DNA of 64,000 bases from Alteriqipengyuania_B sp035481675 (GCF_035481675.1 NZ_JAYJJW010000001.1:62001-126000); one strand, 5' to 3'; shown: positions 33,029-42,394, counted from the stretch's first letter. The notes: generated by a model not told the origin, from the letters alone. Numbers and translations are program-made.

Positions 33029-34741
33029 ATGGCAACCACAGCAGACGGCTTCCAGGCGCATCACGACGATCATGCGCACGCACATGATGCCGACCACAAG
33101 CCGGCGTTCTTCGCCCGCTGGTTCATGTCCACCAACCACAAGGACATCGGCACGCTGTACCTGATCTTCGCGATCATCGCGGGCATCATCGGTGGCGCCA
33201 TTTCGGGCGTCATGCGCGCCGAACTGGCCGAGCCGGGCATCCAGATCCTGAATTCCTCGATCCCGTTCGTGGGCGTCGGCGGCGTGGACATCAACGAAGC
33301 CCTGCACCACTGGAACGTGCTGATCACCGCGCACGGCCTGATCATGGTCTTCTTCATGGTCATGCCGGCCATGATCGGCGGCTTCGGCAACTGGTTCGTG
33401 CCGCTGATGATCGGCGCGCCGGACATGGCGTTCCCGCGCATGAACAACATCTCGTTCTGGCTGACGGTGATGGCCTTCTTCAGCCTGCTGGCATCCACCT
33501 TCATGCCGGGCGGCACGGGGACGGGCGCGGGCACGGGCTGGACGGTCTATGCGCCGCTGTCCACGTCGGGCAGCCAGGGCCCCGCGGTCGATTTCGCCAT
33601 CTTCTCGCTGCACCTTGCCGGTGCCGCCTCGATCATGGGCGCGATCAACTTCATCACCACGATTTTCAACATGCGCGCGCCGGGGATGACCCTGCACCGC
33701 ATGCCGCTGTTCGTGTGGTCGGTGCTGGTCACCGCATTCCTGCTGCTGCTGGCGCTGCCGGTGCTGGCCGCCGCCATCACCATGCTGCTGACGGACCGTA
33801 ACTTCGGCACGACCTTCTTCGATGCGGCCGGCGGCGGCGATCCGGTGCTCTACCAGCACCTGTTCTGGTTCTTCGGCCACCCGGAGGTCTACATCATGAT
33901 CCTGCCGGGCTTCGGCATGATCAGCCAGATCGTGGCGACCTTCAGCCGCAAGCCGGTGTTCGGCTACCTCGGCATGGCCTACGCCATGGTCCTGATCGGC
34001 GTGATCGGCTTCATCGTGTGGGCGCACCACATGTATACCGTCGGCCTCGACGTGAACACGAAGATGTATTTCACCGCCGCGACGATGGTGATCGCCGTGC
34101 CGACCGGGGTGAAGATCTTCAGCTGGATCGCCACGATGTGGGGCGGCAGCCTGGAGTTCAAGTCGCCGATGGTCTGGGCGCTGGGCTTCATCTTCCTGTT
34201 CACCGTGGGCGGCGTCACCGGCGTGGTGCTGGCCAACGGCGGCGTCGACGACAACCTGCACGACAGTTACTACGTGGTGGCGCATTTCCACTACGTGCTG
34301 TCGATGGGCGCGGTCTTCAGCCTGTTCGCCGGCTTCTACTACTGGTTCCCGAAGATGAGCGGCCGCTGGCACAGCGAATTCCTGAGCCACGTCCACTTCT
34401 GGATGTTCTTCGTCGGCGTGAACGTGATCTTCTTCCCGCAGCACTTCCTGGGCATCAACGGCATGGCGCGTCGCTATCCCGACTATCCCGATGCCTTCCA
34501 GTACTGGAACGAGATCAGCTCGGTCGGCTACATGATCATGGCCGCATCGATGGTCGTGTTCTTCGCCAACCTCGTCTACGCCTTCACGGCGGGCAAGAAG
34601 GCGGAAGCCAACTACTGGGGCGAAGGCGCAACGACGCTCGAATGGGCGCTGTCGAGCCCGCCGCCGTTCCACCAGTTCAACGAACTGCCGGTGATCGAGG
34701 ACCACCACGGTCACCACCACCACGCCAAGGCCGTCGGCTGA
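33029..34741 (+). CDS. ctaD: Cytochrome c oxidase subunit I
   Basis: A 570-aa, 12-helix subunit containing heme a, heme a3 and CuB, where oxygen is reduced and protons are pumped. STNHKDIGTLYLIF opens the first helix, WFFGHPEVYIMILP holds the CuB His and the Tyr cross-link region, and VWAHHMYTVG and VVAHFHYVLSMG hold the remaining heme and CuB His residues. The C-terminus is His-rich (DHHGHHHHAK). A ribosome site GAGAGA precedes the ATG. It is 40 bases downstream of coxB. Confidence 0.97.
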   Translation: MATTADGFQAHHDDHAHAHDADHKPAFFARWFMSTNHKDIGTLYLIFAIIAGIIGGAISGVMRAELAEPGIQILNSSIPFVGVGGVDINEALHHWNVLITAHGLIMVFFMVMPAMIGGFGNWFVPLMIGAPDMAFPRMNNISFWLTVMAFFSLLASTFMPGGTGTGAGTGWTVYAPLSTSGSQGPAVDFAIFSLHLAGAASIMGAINFITTIFNMRAPGMTLHRMPLFVWSVLVTAFLLLLALPVLAAAITMLLTDRNFGTTFFDAAGGGDPVLYQHLFWFFGHPEVYIMILPGFGMISQIVATFSRKPVFGYLGMAYAMVLIGVIGFIVWAHHMYTVGLDVNTKMYFTAATMVIAVPTGVKIFSWIATMWGGSLEFKSPMVWALGFIFLFTVGGVTGVVLANGGVDDNLHDSYYVVAHFHYVLSMGAVFSLFAGFYYWFPKMSGRWHSEFLSHVHFWMFFVGVNVIFFPQHFLGINGMARRYPDYPDAFQYWNEISSVGYMIMAASMVVFFANLVYAFTAGKKAEANYWGEGATTLEWALSSPPPFHQFNELPVIEDHHGHHHHAKAVG

Positions 34742-34800
34742 ACCGATAGTCTGGCAGGCAGGCGCGCCACTCAAGAGCGCGCCGCCGGAAACCGAACATG

Positions 34801-34828
34801 GGGGGCGTGCTGGCAACGGCGCGCCCCC
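34801..34828 (+). other. Hairpins between ctaD and ctaB
   Basis: GGGGGCG (34801-34807) pairs with CGCCCCC (34822-34828); a second hairpin, GGCGCGC/GCGCGCC, lies just upstream at 34761-34783. Neither has a T-run, so they are more likely RNA stability or attenuation structures than intrinsic terminators. They may lower expression of the assembly genes relative to the oxidase subunits. Confidence 0.4.
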
Positions 34829-34845
34829 GTTTCGCAAGACAGGAC

Positions 34846-35790
34846 ATGAGCATCTCCACCGCAGTCCCACCCACCACAGCTTCGACCGGCGCCCGGATGC
34901 CGGCGGACTGGCGCGATTTCTACGCGCTGACGAAGCCGCGGGTGATGACGCTGGTGATCTTCACCGGCCTGTGCGGCCTGCTTGCCGCGCCGGGCAGCAT
35001 CCATCCGGTGCTGGGGTTCGTGACCGTGCTGTGCATCGCGCTGGGCGCGGGCGGGGCGGCCAGCCTCAACCAGTGGTGGGAAGCGGACCTCGACGCCAAG
35101 ATGAAGCGGACCTCCGGCCGCCCGCTGCCTGCCGGGCGGATGCAGCGAACCGACGCGCGCGATTTCGGCTTCTTCCTGTCGGGCCTGTCGGTGATGATCA
35201 TGGGTCTCGCGGTCCACTGGCTCGCCGCGATCATCCTGGCGATCTCGATCGTCTACTACGCCGTCGTCTACACTATTTGGCTGAAGCCGCGCACGCCGCA
35301 GAACATCGTCATCGGCGGCGGGGCAGGGGCCTTCCCGCCGATGATCGGCTGGGTCGCGGTGACGGGCGAGGTCACGCTGATGCCCGTGCTGCTGTTCGCC
35401 ATCATCTTCTTCTGGACACCGCCGCATTTCTGGGCGCTCGCCCTGTTCGTGGAAAGCGATTACGCCAAGGCCGGCATCCCGATGCTGCCGGTGGTGAAGG
35501 GCGAGGTGGCGACCCGCCGCCAGATCCTCGCTTACAGCGTGCTCCTGATCCCGATTGCGATCGCGCCATGGCTTATCGGCGGGACCGGCGCGATCTACGG
35601 CATCGCGGCGCTCGTCCTCAGCCTTGGCTTCCTCGCGCTGGCCGTTCCCGTCTTCACCCGCCGCCGTGGGGAAGAGGACCGGATGCTCCCCGAAAAGCGC
35701 CTGTTCGGCTATAGCGTGATATATCTCTTCGCCCTGTTCGGCGCGCTGGTCGCCGACCGGCTGCTCGCCCATTCTGGAGTTTTCGCATGA
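34846..35790 (+). CDS. ctaB: Protoheme IX farnesyltransferase
   Basis: A 314-aa, UbiA-type membrane prenyltransferase that turns heme b into heme o for the oxidase. YALTKPRVMTLVIFTGL opens the first helix, NQWWEADLDAKMKRTSGRPL holds the Asp-rich prenyl-diphosphate motif, and a second such region is near FVESDYAKAGIPMLPVV. The ATG at 34846 has ACAGGA upstream. The stop overlaps the next small gene (ATGA). Confidence 0.95.
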   Translation: MSISTAVPPTTASTGARMPADWRDFYALTKPRVMTLVIFTGLCGLLAAPGSIHPVLGFVTVLCIALGAGGAASLNQWWEADLDAKMKRTSGRPLPAGRMQRTDARDFGFFLSGLSVMIMGLAVHWLAAIILAISIVYYAVVYTIWLKPRTPQNIVIGGGAGAFPPMIGWVAVTGEVTLMPVLLFAIIFFWTPPHFWALALFVESDYAKAGIPMLPVVKGEVATRRQILAYSVLLIPIAIAPWLIGGTGAIYGIAALVLSLGFLALAVPVFTRRRGEEDRMLPEKRLFGYSVIYLFALFGALVADRLLAHSGVFA

Positions 35791-35909
35791 CGCCCGAAGA
35801 ACAACGCGAATACCGCGCCCGCCAGATCGCCCGGTCCAAGGTCTTCGGCCTCGGCCTCGCGGCGCTGGCCGTCCTGTTCTACGTCATCACGATCGTTCGG
35901 ATGGATTAA
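35787..35909 (+). CDS. CoxF-like small membrane protein
   Basis: A 40-aa protein: a charged N-terminus (MTPEEQREYRARQIARSK) followed by one membrane helix (GLGLAALAVLFYVITIVRMD). Its position between ctaB and ctaG and the LFYVITIV ending match the small CoxF-type proteins of alphaproteobacterial oxidase operons; their role is unclear but probably in oxidase assembly. It starts with an ATGA overlap and ends 3 bases before ctaG. Confidence 0.8.
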   Translation: MTPEEQREYRARQIARSKVFGLGLAALAVLFYVITIVRMD

Positions 35910-35912
35910 ACC

Positions 35913-36500
35913 ATGACTGCCGTCTTCGCCCCCGATAGTTCGAAGAACCTCAAGACCGGCCTCATCTTCCTTGCCGTGGCGATCGGCATGCTCGGCCTTG
36001 GCTATGCGGCCGTCCCGCTTTACCGCCTGTTCTGCCAGGTCACCGGCTTCGGCGGCACCACACAGGTGGCGAGCGAAAGCGACGCGGCGCTGGCGGAGCA
36101 ATTCGCCCTGTCCGGCGCCACGAAACCCATCTCGATCCGCTTCGATGCCAATATCGCGCCCGGCGTGCCGTGGTATTTCGAACCCGAGCAGCGCACCCAA
36201 AGCGCACAGATCGGCCAGCGCCAGCTCGCCATCTATGTCGCGCGCAACAACAGCGACCAGCCGGTGACGGGCACCGCCACCTTCAACGTGGAGCCGGAGC
36301 AGGCGGGCGCCTATTTCAACAAGATCCAGTGTTTCTGCTTTACCGAGCAGACGCTGGAGCCGGGCGCGGAAGTGCGCATGCCGGTGCTGTATTACGTCGA
36401 CCCCGCCGCCCTCGACGATCCCAATATGGACGGGGTCGAGCAGGTCACGCTCAGCTACACATTCCACAAGGCGCCCGAGCAAGAGGCGGCTAAACCCTAG
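35913..36500 (+). CDS. ctaG: Cytochrome oxidase copper chaperone CtaG (Cox11)
   Basis: A 195-aa Cox11-family protein that delivers copper to the CuB site of subunit I. One N-terminal membrane helix (LIFLAVAIGMLGLGYAAVPLY) ends in YRLFCQVTGFGGT. The periplasmic domain holds the copper motif KIQCFCFTEQTL. The order coxF-ctaG-coxC is standard. Confidence 0.95.
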   Translation: MTAVFAPDSSKNLKTGLIFLAVAIGMLGLGYAAVPLYRLFCQVTGFGGTTQVASESDAALAEQFALSGATKPISIRFDANIAPGVPWYFEPEQRTQSAQIGQRQLAIYVARNNSDQPVTGTATFNVEPEQAGAYFNKIQCFCFTEQTLEPGAEVRMPVLYYVDPAALDDPNMDGVEQVTLSYTFHKAPEQEAAKP

Positions 36501-36569
36501 ACCCCGCGCGCCGAGGCCATTAAGGGCCAAGCGCACATATCCGATTCAAACCCAATCCAGGATCACGCC

Positions 36570-37436
36570 ATGGCCGGTAAACCAGCCCACGAATATCACA
36601 TCCTGCCGCCCGACATCTGGCCGCTGGTCACGTCGGTTTCGGCGCTCGTCTTTACCACCGGCATGGTGTTCTACATGCACGAGATGGCGAATGCCTGGCT
36701 TGTGCTGGGCCTCGGCATCGCCGGTGTGATCGCCAGCTTCTTCGGCTGGTTCTCGAAAATCATCGCGGAAGCGCAGGCCGGCGACCATACGCCGGTTGTG
36801 CAGCTGCACCTGCGCTATGGCATGATCCTGTTCATCGCGTCGGAAGTCATGTTCTTCGTCGGCTGGTTCTGGGCGTGGTTCGATTTCTCGCTGTTCCCTG
36901 CGCCGCTGGCGTATGACGAGGGCGCGGGCCTGTGGTCGAACCTCATCGGGCAGGAAGGCGCTGCAGCGCTGGCCAAGTTCCCGCCGGAAGGCATCGAAGT
37001 GCTCAACGCCTTCGAACTGCCGCTGATGAATACGCTGATCCTGCTGTGTTCGGGCACCACCGTGACCTGGGCGCACCATTCGCTGATCGAAGGCGACCGC
37101 GAAGGCCTGAAGCAGGGCCTGTGGGCCACGATCCTGCTCGGCATCCTGTTCTCCTTCGTACAGGCCTACGAGTATGGCGCGGCGCCCTTCGGCTTCGGCG
37201 GCAACACCTACAGCTCGGCATTCTACATGGCGACCGGCTTCCACGGCTTCCACGTGATCGTCGGCACGATCATGCTGATCGTCTGCCTCGTGCGCGCCTA
37301 CAAGGGCCACTTCACGCCCCGCCAGCACTTCGGTTTCGAAGCGGCCGCGTGGTACTGGCACTTCGTCGACGTGGTGTGGCTGTTCCTCTTCGTCGCAGTC
37401 TACGTCTGGGGCGGCTGGGGCGCACCGATCCATTGA
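36570..37436 (+). CDS. coxC: Cytochrome c oxidase subunit III
   Basis: A 288-aa, seven-helix oxidase subunit. MILFIASEVMFFVGWFWAWF, GTTVTWAHHSLIEGDR and TGFHGFHVIVGTIML are the classic family segments, and FEAAAWYWHFVDVVWLFLFV ends the protein. The distance of 69 bases from ctaG leaves room for a ribosome site but no obvious promoter. Confidence 0.97.
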   Translation: MAGKPAHEYHILPPDIWPLVTSVSALVFTTGMVFYMHEMANAWLVLGLGIAGVIASFFGWFSKIIAEAQAGDHTPVVQLHLRYGMILFIASEVMFFVGWFWAWFDFSLFPAPLAYDEGAGLWSNLIGQEGAAALAKFPPEGIEVLNAFELPLMNTLILLCSGTTVTWAHHSLIEGDREGLKQGLWATILLGILFSFVQAYEYGAAPFGFGGNTYSSAFYMATGFHGFHVIVGTIMLIVCLVRAYKGHFTPRQHFGFEAAAWYWHFVDVVWLFLFVAVYVWGGWGAPIH

Positions 37437-37449
37437 TCGCGCTTCCCGC

Positions 37450-37884
37450 ATGACGGCGGAAACGCCTGACCGAGAAATGTCTTACCGACAGGGGCAGCCC
37501 GCACAGCGCGTGGCTGCCCTTTTCGGTTCGTGCCCGCACTGCGGCGCAGCGACGCTGTTCGACGGGCCGGTGTCCTTCGCCCCGGAGTGCGCGCAATGCG
37601 GGCTCGATTTCTCGCGCTTCAACGTGGGCGACGGGCCGGCGGCGTTCCTCACTTTTGGCGTCGGCGGCCTCGTAACCGCGCTGGCCATCTGGCTGGAGCT
37701 TGCGGCGGGTCCGCCGTTCTGGGTCCACATCCTGCTGTGGGTGCCGCTGACCGCGGCGCTGGTGATCGGCGGTCTGCGGGTCGCCAAGGCCTGGCTGCTG
37801 CGCGCCGAATACCGCCAGCGGGCCAGCGAAGCCCGGACTGACGAGACGCGCCCGGACACTACGCAAATCGACGAGACTAGCTGA
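37450..37884 (+). CDS. DUF983 membrane protein
   Basis: A 144-aa protein with an N-terminal zinc-ribbon-like pair (CPHCG and CAQCG), followed by two membrane helices (FLTFGVGGLVTALAIWLELA, ILLWVPLTAALVIGGL). DUF983 genes sit in many alphaproteobacterial oxidase operons and may help oxidase assembly; the mechanism is unknown. The stop overlaps the SURF1 ATG by one base. Confidence 0.85.
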   Translation: MTAETPDREMSYRQGQPAQRVAALFGSCPHCGAATLFDGPVSFAPECAQCGLDFSRFNVGDGPAAFLTFGVGGLVTALAIWLELAAGPPFWVHILLWVPLTAALVIGGLRVAKAWLLRAEYRQRASEARTDETRPDTTQIDETS

Positions 37885-38447
37885 TGCGCTTCCCCCTCAT
37901 CCCCTCCATCATCGTCGCCGGTGCCATCGCGACGATGATCGCGCTCGGCATCTGGCAGCTGGGCCGGGCGGACGAGAAGGAGGCGCTGCTGGCCAGCTAC
38001 GCCGCGGCGCAGGACAATCCCGACCCGGTCGCCTTTCCTTCCCCCGGGGAGGAAGCGGAGCTGGCGCTTTACCGCCGCGCATCGGTCGACTGCGCGACGG
38101 TCCGCGCCATCGAGACCCGCGGCGCCACCTCGGAAAGCGGCGCCAAGGGCTGGGCCCATTACGCCGAATGCACACTGGCCGATGGCGGCGAGGCAGAAGT
38201 CGCGCTCGGCTTCAGCCGCGACCCGCAGGCGATCGCGTGGGATGGCGGTGAGGCCACGGGCATCATCGGTCCCGGTCCGAAGCTGGTCGCCGATCCGGCG
38301 CTGGCGGGGCTGGACCCGCTGGCGAAGCCCGACCCGGCCGACATTCCGAACAACCACCTCGCCTACGCCGGTCAGTGGTTCTTCTTCGCGCTCACCGCGC
38401 TGATCATCTTCGTGCTCGCCGTGCGCCGCAAATCGCGCGGGCTTTAG
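37884..38447 (+). CDS. SURF1-family oxidase assembly protein
   Basis: A 187-aa protein with a helix at each end (IPSIIVAGAIATMIALGIWQLGR and AGQWFFFALTALIIFVLAVRR), the usual SURF1 layout; IWQLGRADEKEALL and NNHLAYAGQWFFFAL are family-like. SURF1 proteins aid heme a insertion into subunit I. It is shorter than most SURF1 proteins (about 220-250 aa), with a reduced periplasmic domain. Confidence 0.85.
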   Translation: MRFPLIPSIIVAGAIATMIALGIWQLGRADEKEALLASYAAAQDNPDPVAFPSPGEEAELALYRRASVDCATVRAIETRGATSESGAKGWAHYAECTLADGGEAEVALGFSRDPQAIAWDGGEATGIIGPGPKLVADPALAGLDPLAKPDPADIPNNHLAYAGQWFFFALTALIIFVLAVRRKSRGL

Positions 38448-38506
38448 CCGCACCAACACCCTCTTTCTTGCCGCGCCCTGCGGCCCGCGCTACGCCGCAG
38501 CGCAGC

Positions 38507-39904
38507 ATGGACTATATCTCGACCCGCGGCTCCGCGCCCACACTCGACTTCGCCGGCGTCACCCTTGCCGGCCTCGCCAGCGACGGTGGGCTGTACCTGC
38601 CTGCCGAGTGGCCGGGCTTCTCGGGCGACCACATCCGCGACATGCGCGGGCTACCCTATGCGGAGCTGGCCGCGCGCGTGATGCAGCCCTTTGTCGGCGA
38701 CAGCCTGTCGCCGGAGCGGCTGCGCGAATTGTGCGAGGCCGCCTATGGACGCTTCAGCCACGATGCAGTGACCCCGCTCGTCCAGCTCGACCAGCGGCAC
38801 TGGCTGCTGGAGCTGTTCCACGGCCCCACGCTCGCCTTCAAGGACGTGGCGCTGCAATTGCTCGGCCTGCTTTTCGAGGAATTCCTCGCGCGCGAGGACA
38901 AGCACCTGACCATCGTCGGGGCGACCAGCGGGGACACCGGCAGTGCGGCGATCGATGCGGTTGCGGGACGGGAGCGGATCGAGATATTCATGCTCCATCC
39001 CGATGGACGGGTCAGCGACGTGCAGCGCCGCCAGATGACCACCATCCGCGCGCCGAACGTCCACAATATCGCCATCGGTGGCAGCTTCGACGACGCGCAG
39101 GCGATGGTGAAGCGCATGTTCGCCGATCCGGGCATGGCGGCAGTCAACCTCGGCGCGGTCAATTCCATCAACTGGGCGCGGCTGATGGCGCAGGTGGTCT
39201 ATTACTTCGCTGCCGCGGTTGGGCTGGGCGCGCCCGACCGCCAGGTCGCCTTCAGCGTGCCGACGGGCAATTTCGGCGACGTCTTTGCCGGCTATGTCGC
39301 GGCGCAAATGGGCCTGCCGATCGCGCGGCTGGTGGTCGCCACCAATGTCAACGACATCCTCCACCGCGCCATTGCCAACGGGGACTACTCGGCGGGCGAG
39401 GTCACCCCGACCGCCAGCCCCAGCATGGATATCCAGGTCAGCAGCAATTTCGAACGCATGCTGTTCGACGCCGGGGGCCGCGACGGGGCGGCGATGGCGG
39501 AGCAGATGCGCGGCTTCGATGCGTCCCGCGCGATGCAGCTTACGAACCTGCAGCGCGAGGGCGTGGCAGGCCTGATGTCCTCGGCCCGGGCCGATGCGAC
39601 CGACATGAGCCAGGCGATGCGCTGGGCGTTCGACCATGCGGGGCAGGTCATCGACCCGCACACCGCCATCGGCCTGCACGCCGCGCGGGAGCTGGATATC
39701 GATGGGGACATTCCCGTCGTCACGCTCGCCACCGCGCACCCGGCGAAGTTCCGCGATCCGGTGGAACGCGCGACCGGCATCCGCCCGGCCTTGCCCGCGC
39801 GGATCGGCAATCTCTTCGAGCGTGAAGAGGCGTACGAGACCCTGCCGGGCGATTACGACGCGGTCCGCGATTACGTGCTGCAAGGCGCCGCGCCGCATGG
39901 CTGA
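38507..39904 (+). CDS. thrC: Threonine synthase
   Basis: A 465-aa PLP enzyme converting phosphohomoserine to threonine. MDYISTRG is the standard start. HGPTLAFKDVALQLL holds the PLP lysine, GATSGDTGSAAIDA binds the phosphate, and SVPTGNFGDVFAGYVA follows. Placement after the oxidase genes is common in Sphingomonadales. It overlaps the next gene by 8 bases. Confidence 0.96.
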   Translation: MDYISTRGSAPTLDFAGVTLAGLASDGGLYLPAEWPGFSGDHIRDMRGLPYAELAARVMQPFVGDSLSPERLRELCEAAYGRFSHDAVTPLVQLDQRHWLLELFHGPTLAFKDVALQLLGLLFEEFLAREDKHLTIVGATSGDTGSAAIDAVAGRERIEIFMLHPDGRVSDVQRRQMTTIRAPNVHNIAIGGSFDDAQAMVKRMFADPGMAAVNLGAVNSINWARLMAQVVYYFAAAVGLGAPDRQVAFSVPTGNFGDVFAGYVAAQMGLPIARLVVATNVNDILHRAIANGDYSAGEVTPTASPSMDIQVSSNFERMLFDAGGRDGAAMAEQMRGFDASRAMQLTNLQREGVAGLMSSARADATDMSQAMRWAFDHAGQVIDPHTAIGLHAARELDIDGDIPVVTLATAHPAKFRDPVERATGIRPALPARIGNLFEREEAYETLPGDYDAVRDYVLQGAAPHG

Positions 39905-40808
39905 CCTGGTGGAACAGCCGGTCGTGATGGCCGGCAGCGCGTGGGAGGACTACGGCCTCATCGACAGCGGGCACGGGCGCAAGCTGGAACGCTATGGCCG
40001 ATTCCGTTTCATCCGGCCGGAAGGGCAGGCGCTGTGGGCGCCGCGCTCCGATGACTGGCAGGCGGACGGCGAATTCGTCCCCGCGTCGGACGAGGACGGC
40101 GGCGGACGCTGGCAGCTAGGCGCCCACGTACCGGAGGACGGCTGGCCGCTCGCATGGCAGGACGGCGTCCGCTTCACCGCGCAATGCACGCCCTTCCGTC
40201 ACCTCGGCTTCTTCCCCGACATGGCCCCTGTGTGGGACTGGATGGGCGAGCGGCTAACAGGGCGCGACGACGCCGAAACGATGAACCTGTTCGGCTACAC
40301 CGGCGTTGGCAGCCTGGCGCTCAGCCGGTTCGGCAAGGTCACCCATGTCGATGCGAGCAAGAAATCGGTCGCCCAGGCGCGCGAGAATGCGGCGCTGTCC
40401 GGCATGGAAGACCGCCCGATCCGCTGGCTGGTGGACGATGCCGCGAAGTTCGCCGCCCGCGAAGTGCGGCGGGGCAATCGCTACGACGGGATCATCCTCG
40501 ACCCGCCCAAGTTCGGGCGCGGGCCGAAAGGGGAAACCTGGCGGCTGGAAGATGCGCTGCCCGGCCTGATCGCCGATTGCCGCAAGCTGCTGGACGGTGA
40601 CAGCCGGTTCCTGTTCCTGACAGTCTACGCGGTGCGGATGAGCAGCCTTGCCATCGGGGCGATGCTGGCCGAACATTTCGCCGACCTTCCGGGCAGGATC
40701 GAGCACGGGGACCTCGCCATGCGGGAAGAGCCCATTGGGCAGGCTCAGGACGATCGAAAGGGCGCGCGCCTGCTGCCCACCGCGATCTTCGCCCGCTGGA
40801 GCCGGTGA
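39897..40808 (+). CDS. Class I SAM methyltransferase, RlmI/RlmK-like
   Basis: A 303-aa protein. MNLFGYTGVGSLALSRFGKVTHVDASKKSV is a SAM-binding motif I followed by its acidic residue, and GIILDPPKFGRG is the DPPK motif of 23S rRNA cytosine-C5 methyltransferases of the RlmI/RlmKL type. The usual N-terminal PUA domain of RlmI is absent. An rRNA substrate is likely but not proven. It is translationally coupled to thrC by an 8-base overlap. Confidence 0.85.
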   Translation: MADLVEQPVVMAGSAWEDYGLIDSGHGRKLERYGRFRFIRPEGQALWAPRSDDWQADGEFVPASDEDGGGRWQLGAHVPEDGWPLAWQDGVRFTAQCTPFRHLGFFPDMAPVWDWMGERLTGRDDAETMNLFGYTGVGSLALSRFGKVTHVDASKKSVAQARENAALSGMEDRPIRWLVDDAAKFAAREVRRGNRYDGIILDPPKFGRGPKGETWRLEDALPGLIADCRKLLDGDSRFLFLTVYAVRMSSLAIGAMLAEHFADLPGRIEHGDLAMREEPIGQAQDDRKGARLLPTAIFARWSR

Positions 40809-40919
40809 AGCGGCATCCCGCTGCGGTACACCGCGCGATTGGCGGATTCGCGCCATTGCCCCGCACGCCGCGCGCCGCCATGACACGCCCAAACGATTCG
40901 TATTGGGGAAGATACGGCG

Positions 40920-41471
40920 ATGAATCGACTTGCCTCGCAAAGCCAGCTGCGCGCCAGCCTGCTGCGCTGGTCGCTGGTGTGCGTACCGGCGGTCATGCTG
41001 CTGGGCTTCCTGTCCGGCATGCTCGGCAGCGATCCGTCGGGGCCGTGGTTCCAGTCGCTCACCAAGCCCGACATCTTCCCGCCGCCCGCCACCTTCGGCA
41101 TCGTGTGGAGCATCCTGTTCGCCCTGATCGGCTTCGCGCTGGCGCTGGTCTGCGCGGCCTGGGGCGCGCGGGGGCGGGGCATCGCCATCGCCGCCTTCAT
41201 CGTCCAGTTCGCGCTGGCACTGGCATGGTCGCCGACCTTCTTTGCCGCCCACCAGATCGAAACCGCGCTTTACGTCATCTTCTTCCTCGATGTCGCCGCG
41301 ATCGTCGCCACGGTGCTGATGTGGCGGGTGCGCAAGCTGGCCGGCGTTCTGATGCTGCCCTATGTCGCGTGGATCCTGTTCGCCACGGTTCTCAATTACC
41401 AGTTCCTCCAGGCCAATCCCGATGGCGGTGCGGCGGAGCCGACCGGCGCGGTGCAGACTTTCGAGCTGTGA
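40920..41471 (+). CDS. tspO: TspO/MBR family protein
   Basis: A 183-aa, five-helix tryptophan-rich sensory protein. GPWFQSLTKPDIFPPPATFGIVWSILF is the conserved N-terminal region with the W-x-P-P motif, and AWILFATVLNYQFLQAN closes the last helix. In bacteria these bind porphyrins and affect oxidative-stress and tetrapyrrole responses. It stands alone after a gap of about 110 bases. Confidence 0.9.
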   Translation: MNRLASQSQLRASLLRWSLVCVPAVMLLGFLSGMLGSDPSGPWFQSLTKPDIFPPPATFGIVWSILFALIGFALALVCAAWGARGRGIAIAAFIVQFALALAWSPTFFAAHQIETALYVIFFLDVAAIVATVLMWRVRKLAGVLMLPYVAWILFATVLNYQFLQANPDGGAAEPTGAVQTFEL

Positions 41472-41509
41472 CCTTGCGCAAAGCGGCGGCGCGCGCCATC
41501 TAGCCCCTC

Positions 41510-41755
41510 ATGCAGAGCCAGAACCCCCTGATAGCCGATTTCGTGAAGATGGTGAACGGTGCCGCGGGCACCTTTGCCGGCATGACGCGCGAGGCGCGCG
41601 AAGCGGCGCGGGAACGCGCGCGGGAAGCCTTCGGCGGCGTGGATTTCGTCAGCCGCGAGGAATTCGACGCGGTGAAGGCGATGGCCGCAAAGGCCCGCGA
41701 CGAGAACGAAGCGCTGGCGAAGCGCATCGAAGCGCTGGAAGCCGAGCACAAGTGA
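41510..41755 (+). CDS. ubiK: UbiK-family ubiquinone accessory factor
   Basis: An 81-aa, mostly helical protein with the BMFP layout: NPLIADFVKMVNGAAGTFAG, then a basic/acidic region, then a coiled coil (FVSREEFDAVKAMAAKA and EALAKRIEALE). In E. coli UbiK binds UbiJ in aerobic ubiquinone synthesis. It is transcribed with recO, which starts 31 bases later. Confidence 0.88.
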   Translation: MQSQNPLIADFVKMVNGAAGTFAGMTREAREAARERAREAFGGVDFVSREEFDAVKAMAAKARDENEALAKRIEALEAEHK

Positions 41756-41786
41756 ACCCCTGCGCAGGGGCGGAGGCTACCCTCCC

Positions 41787-42386
41787 GTGCACCTGAGTGC
41801 CCCTGCCATCATAGTCGCCGCGCGGCCGCATGGCGAGACTGCGGTGATTGCCCGCATGCTGACGGAACAGGCCGGCCTCGTCGCCGCCTACATCGCCGGC
41901 GGCCGCGGGCGGCAGCTTCGCCCCGTCGTGATCCCCGGCAATGTCGTGGCGGCGGAAATCCGCGCGAAGTCGGCCGGCCAGCTGCCCTATGCGCGGCTGG
42001 AACTGGTCGAGAGCCGCGGGCCTTTTCTCACCGAGCCGCTGCCGGCCGCTGCGATCGGCTGGGCCACTTCCCTCACCGCCGCGTCCCTGCCGGAGCTCGA
42101 AGCCTACCCTGAGCTCTACGAGGCGCTTGGCGCACTGTTGGCCGCGATCTGCAATGCGGGCGCGGCGCGCGAATGGCTGCGCGCCATCGTCGCCTACGAA
42201 GTGCTGGTGCTGCGGGCGCTCGGCTTCGGCGGGGGCGCGCCGCCGCGGGGCGAAACGCTGGAAGGGCTGGTCGCGCGCTTCCGCGAGCAGCGCAAGCCGC
42301 TCGCCCGGCATATCTTTGCCGACCGGCGCGGCGACATACTGGCCGCCCGCGACCTTTTGGCAGAGCGGCTGGCGAAGCTGGTCTAG
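41787..42386 (+). CDS. recO: DNA repair protein RecO
   Basis: A 199-aa RecO that loads RecA onto SSB-coated DNA with RecR. The N-terminal OB fold starts APAIIVAARPHGETAVIARMLTE and includes GLVAAYIAGGRGRQLRPV. The C-terminal helical part is short; the protein is about 40 residues shorter than E. coli RecO and no zinc-type Cys cluster is present. The start is GTG. Confidence 0.92.
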   Translation: MHLSAPAIIVAARPHGETAVIARMLTEQAGLVAAYIAGGRGRQLRPVVIPGNVVAAEIRAKSAGQLPYARLELVESRGPFLTEPLPAAAIGWATSLTAASLPELEAYPELYEALGALLAAICNAGAAREWLRAIVAYEVLVLRALGFGGGAPPRGETLEGLVARFREQRKPLARHIFADRRGDILAARDLLAERLAKLV

Positions 42387-42394
42387 ATTTACGC

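Noticed and set aside
34761..34828. Intrinsic terminator between ctaD and ctaB
   Set aside because: Stable hairpins but no T-run; the operon continues through downstream assembly genes. Kept only as RNA hairpins.
32693..34870. A 725-codon reverse frame over ctaD
   Set aside because: Repetitive His/Asp/Arg composition, antisense to conserved ctaD, so a shadow.
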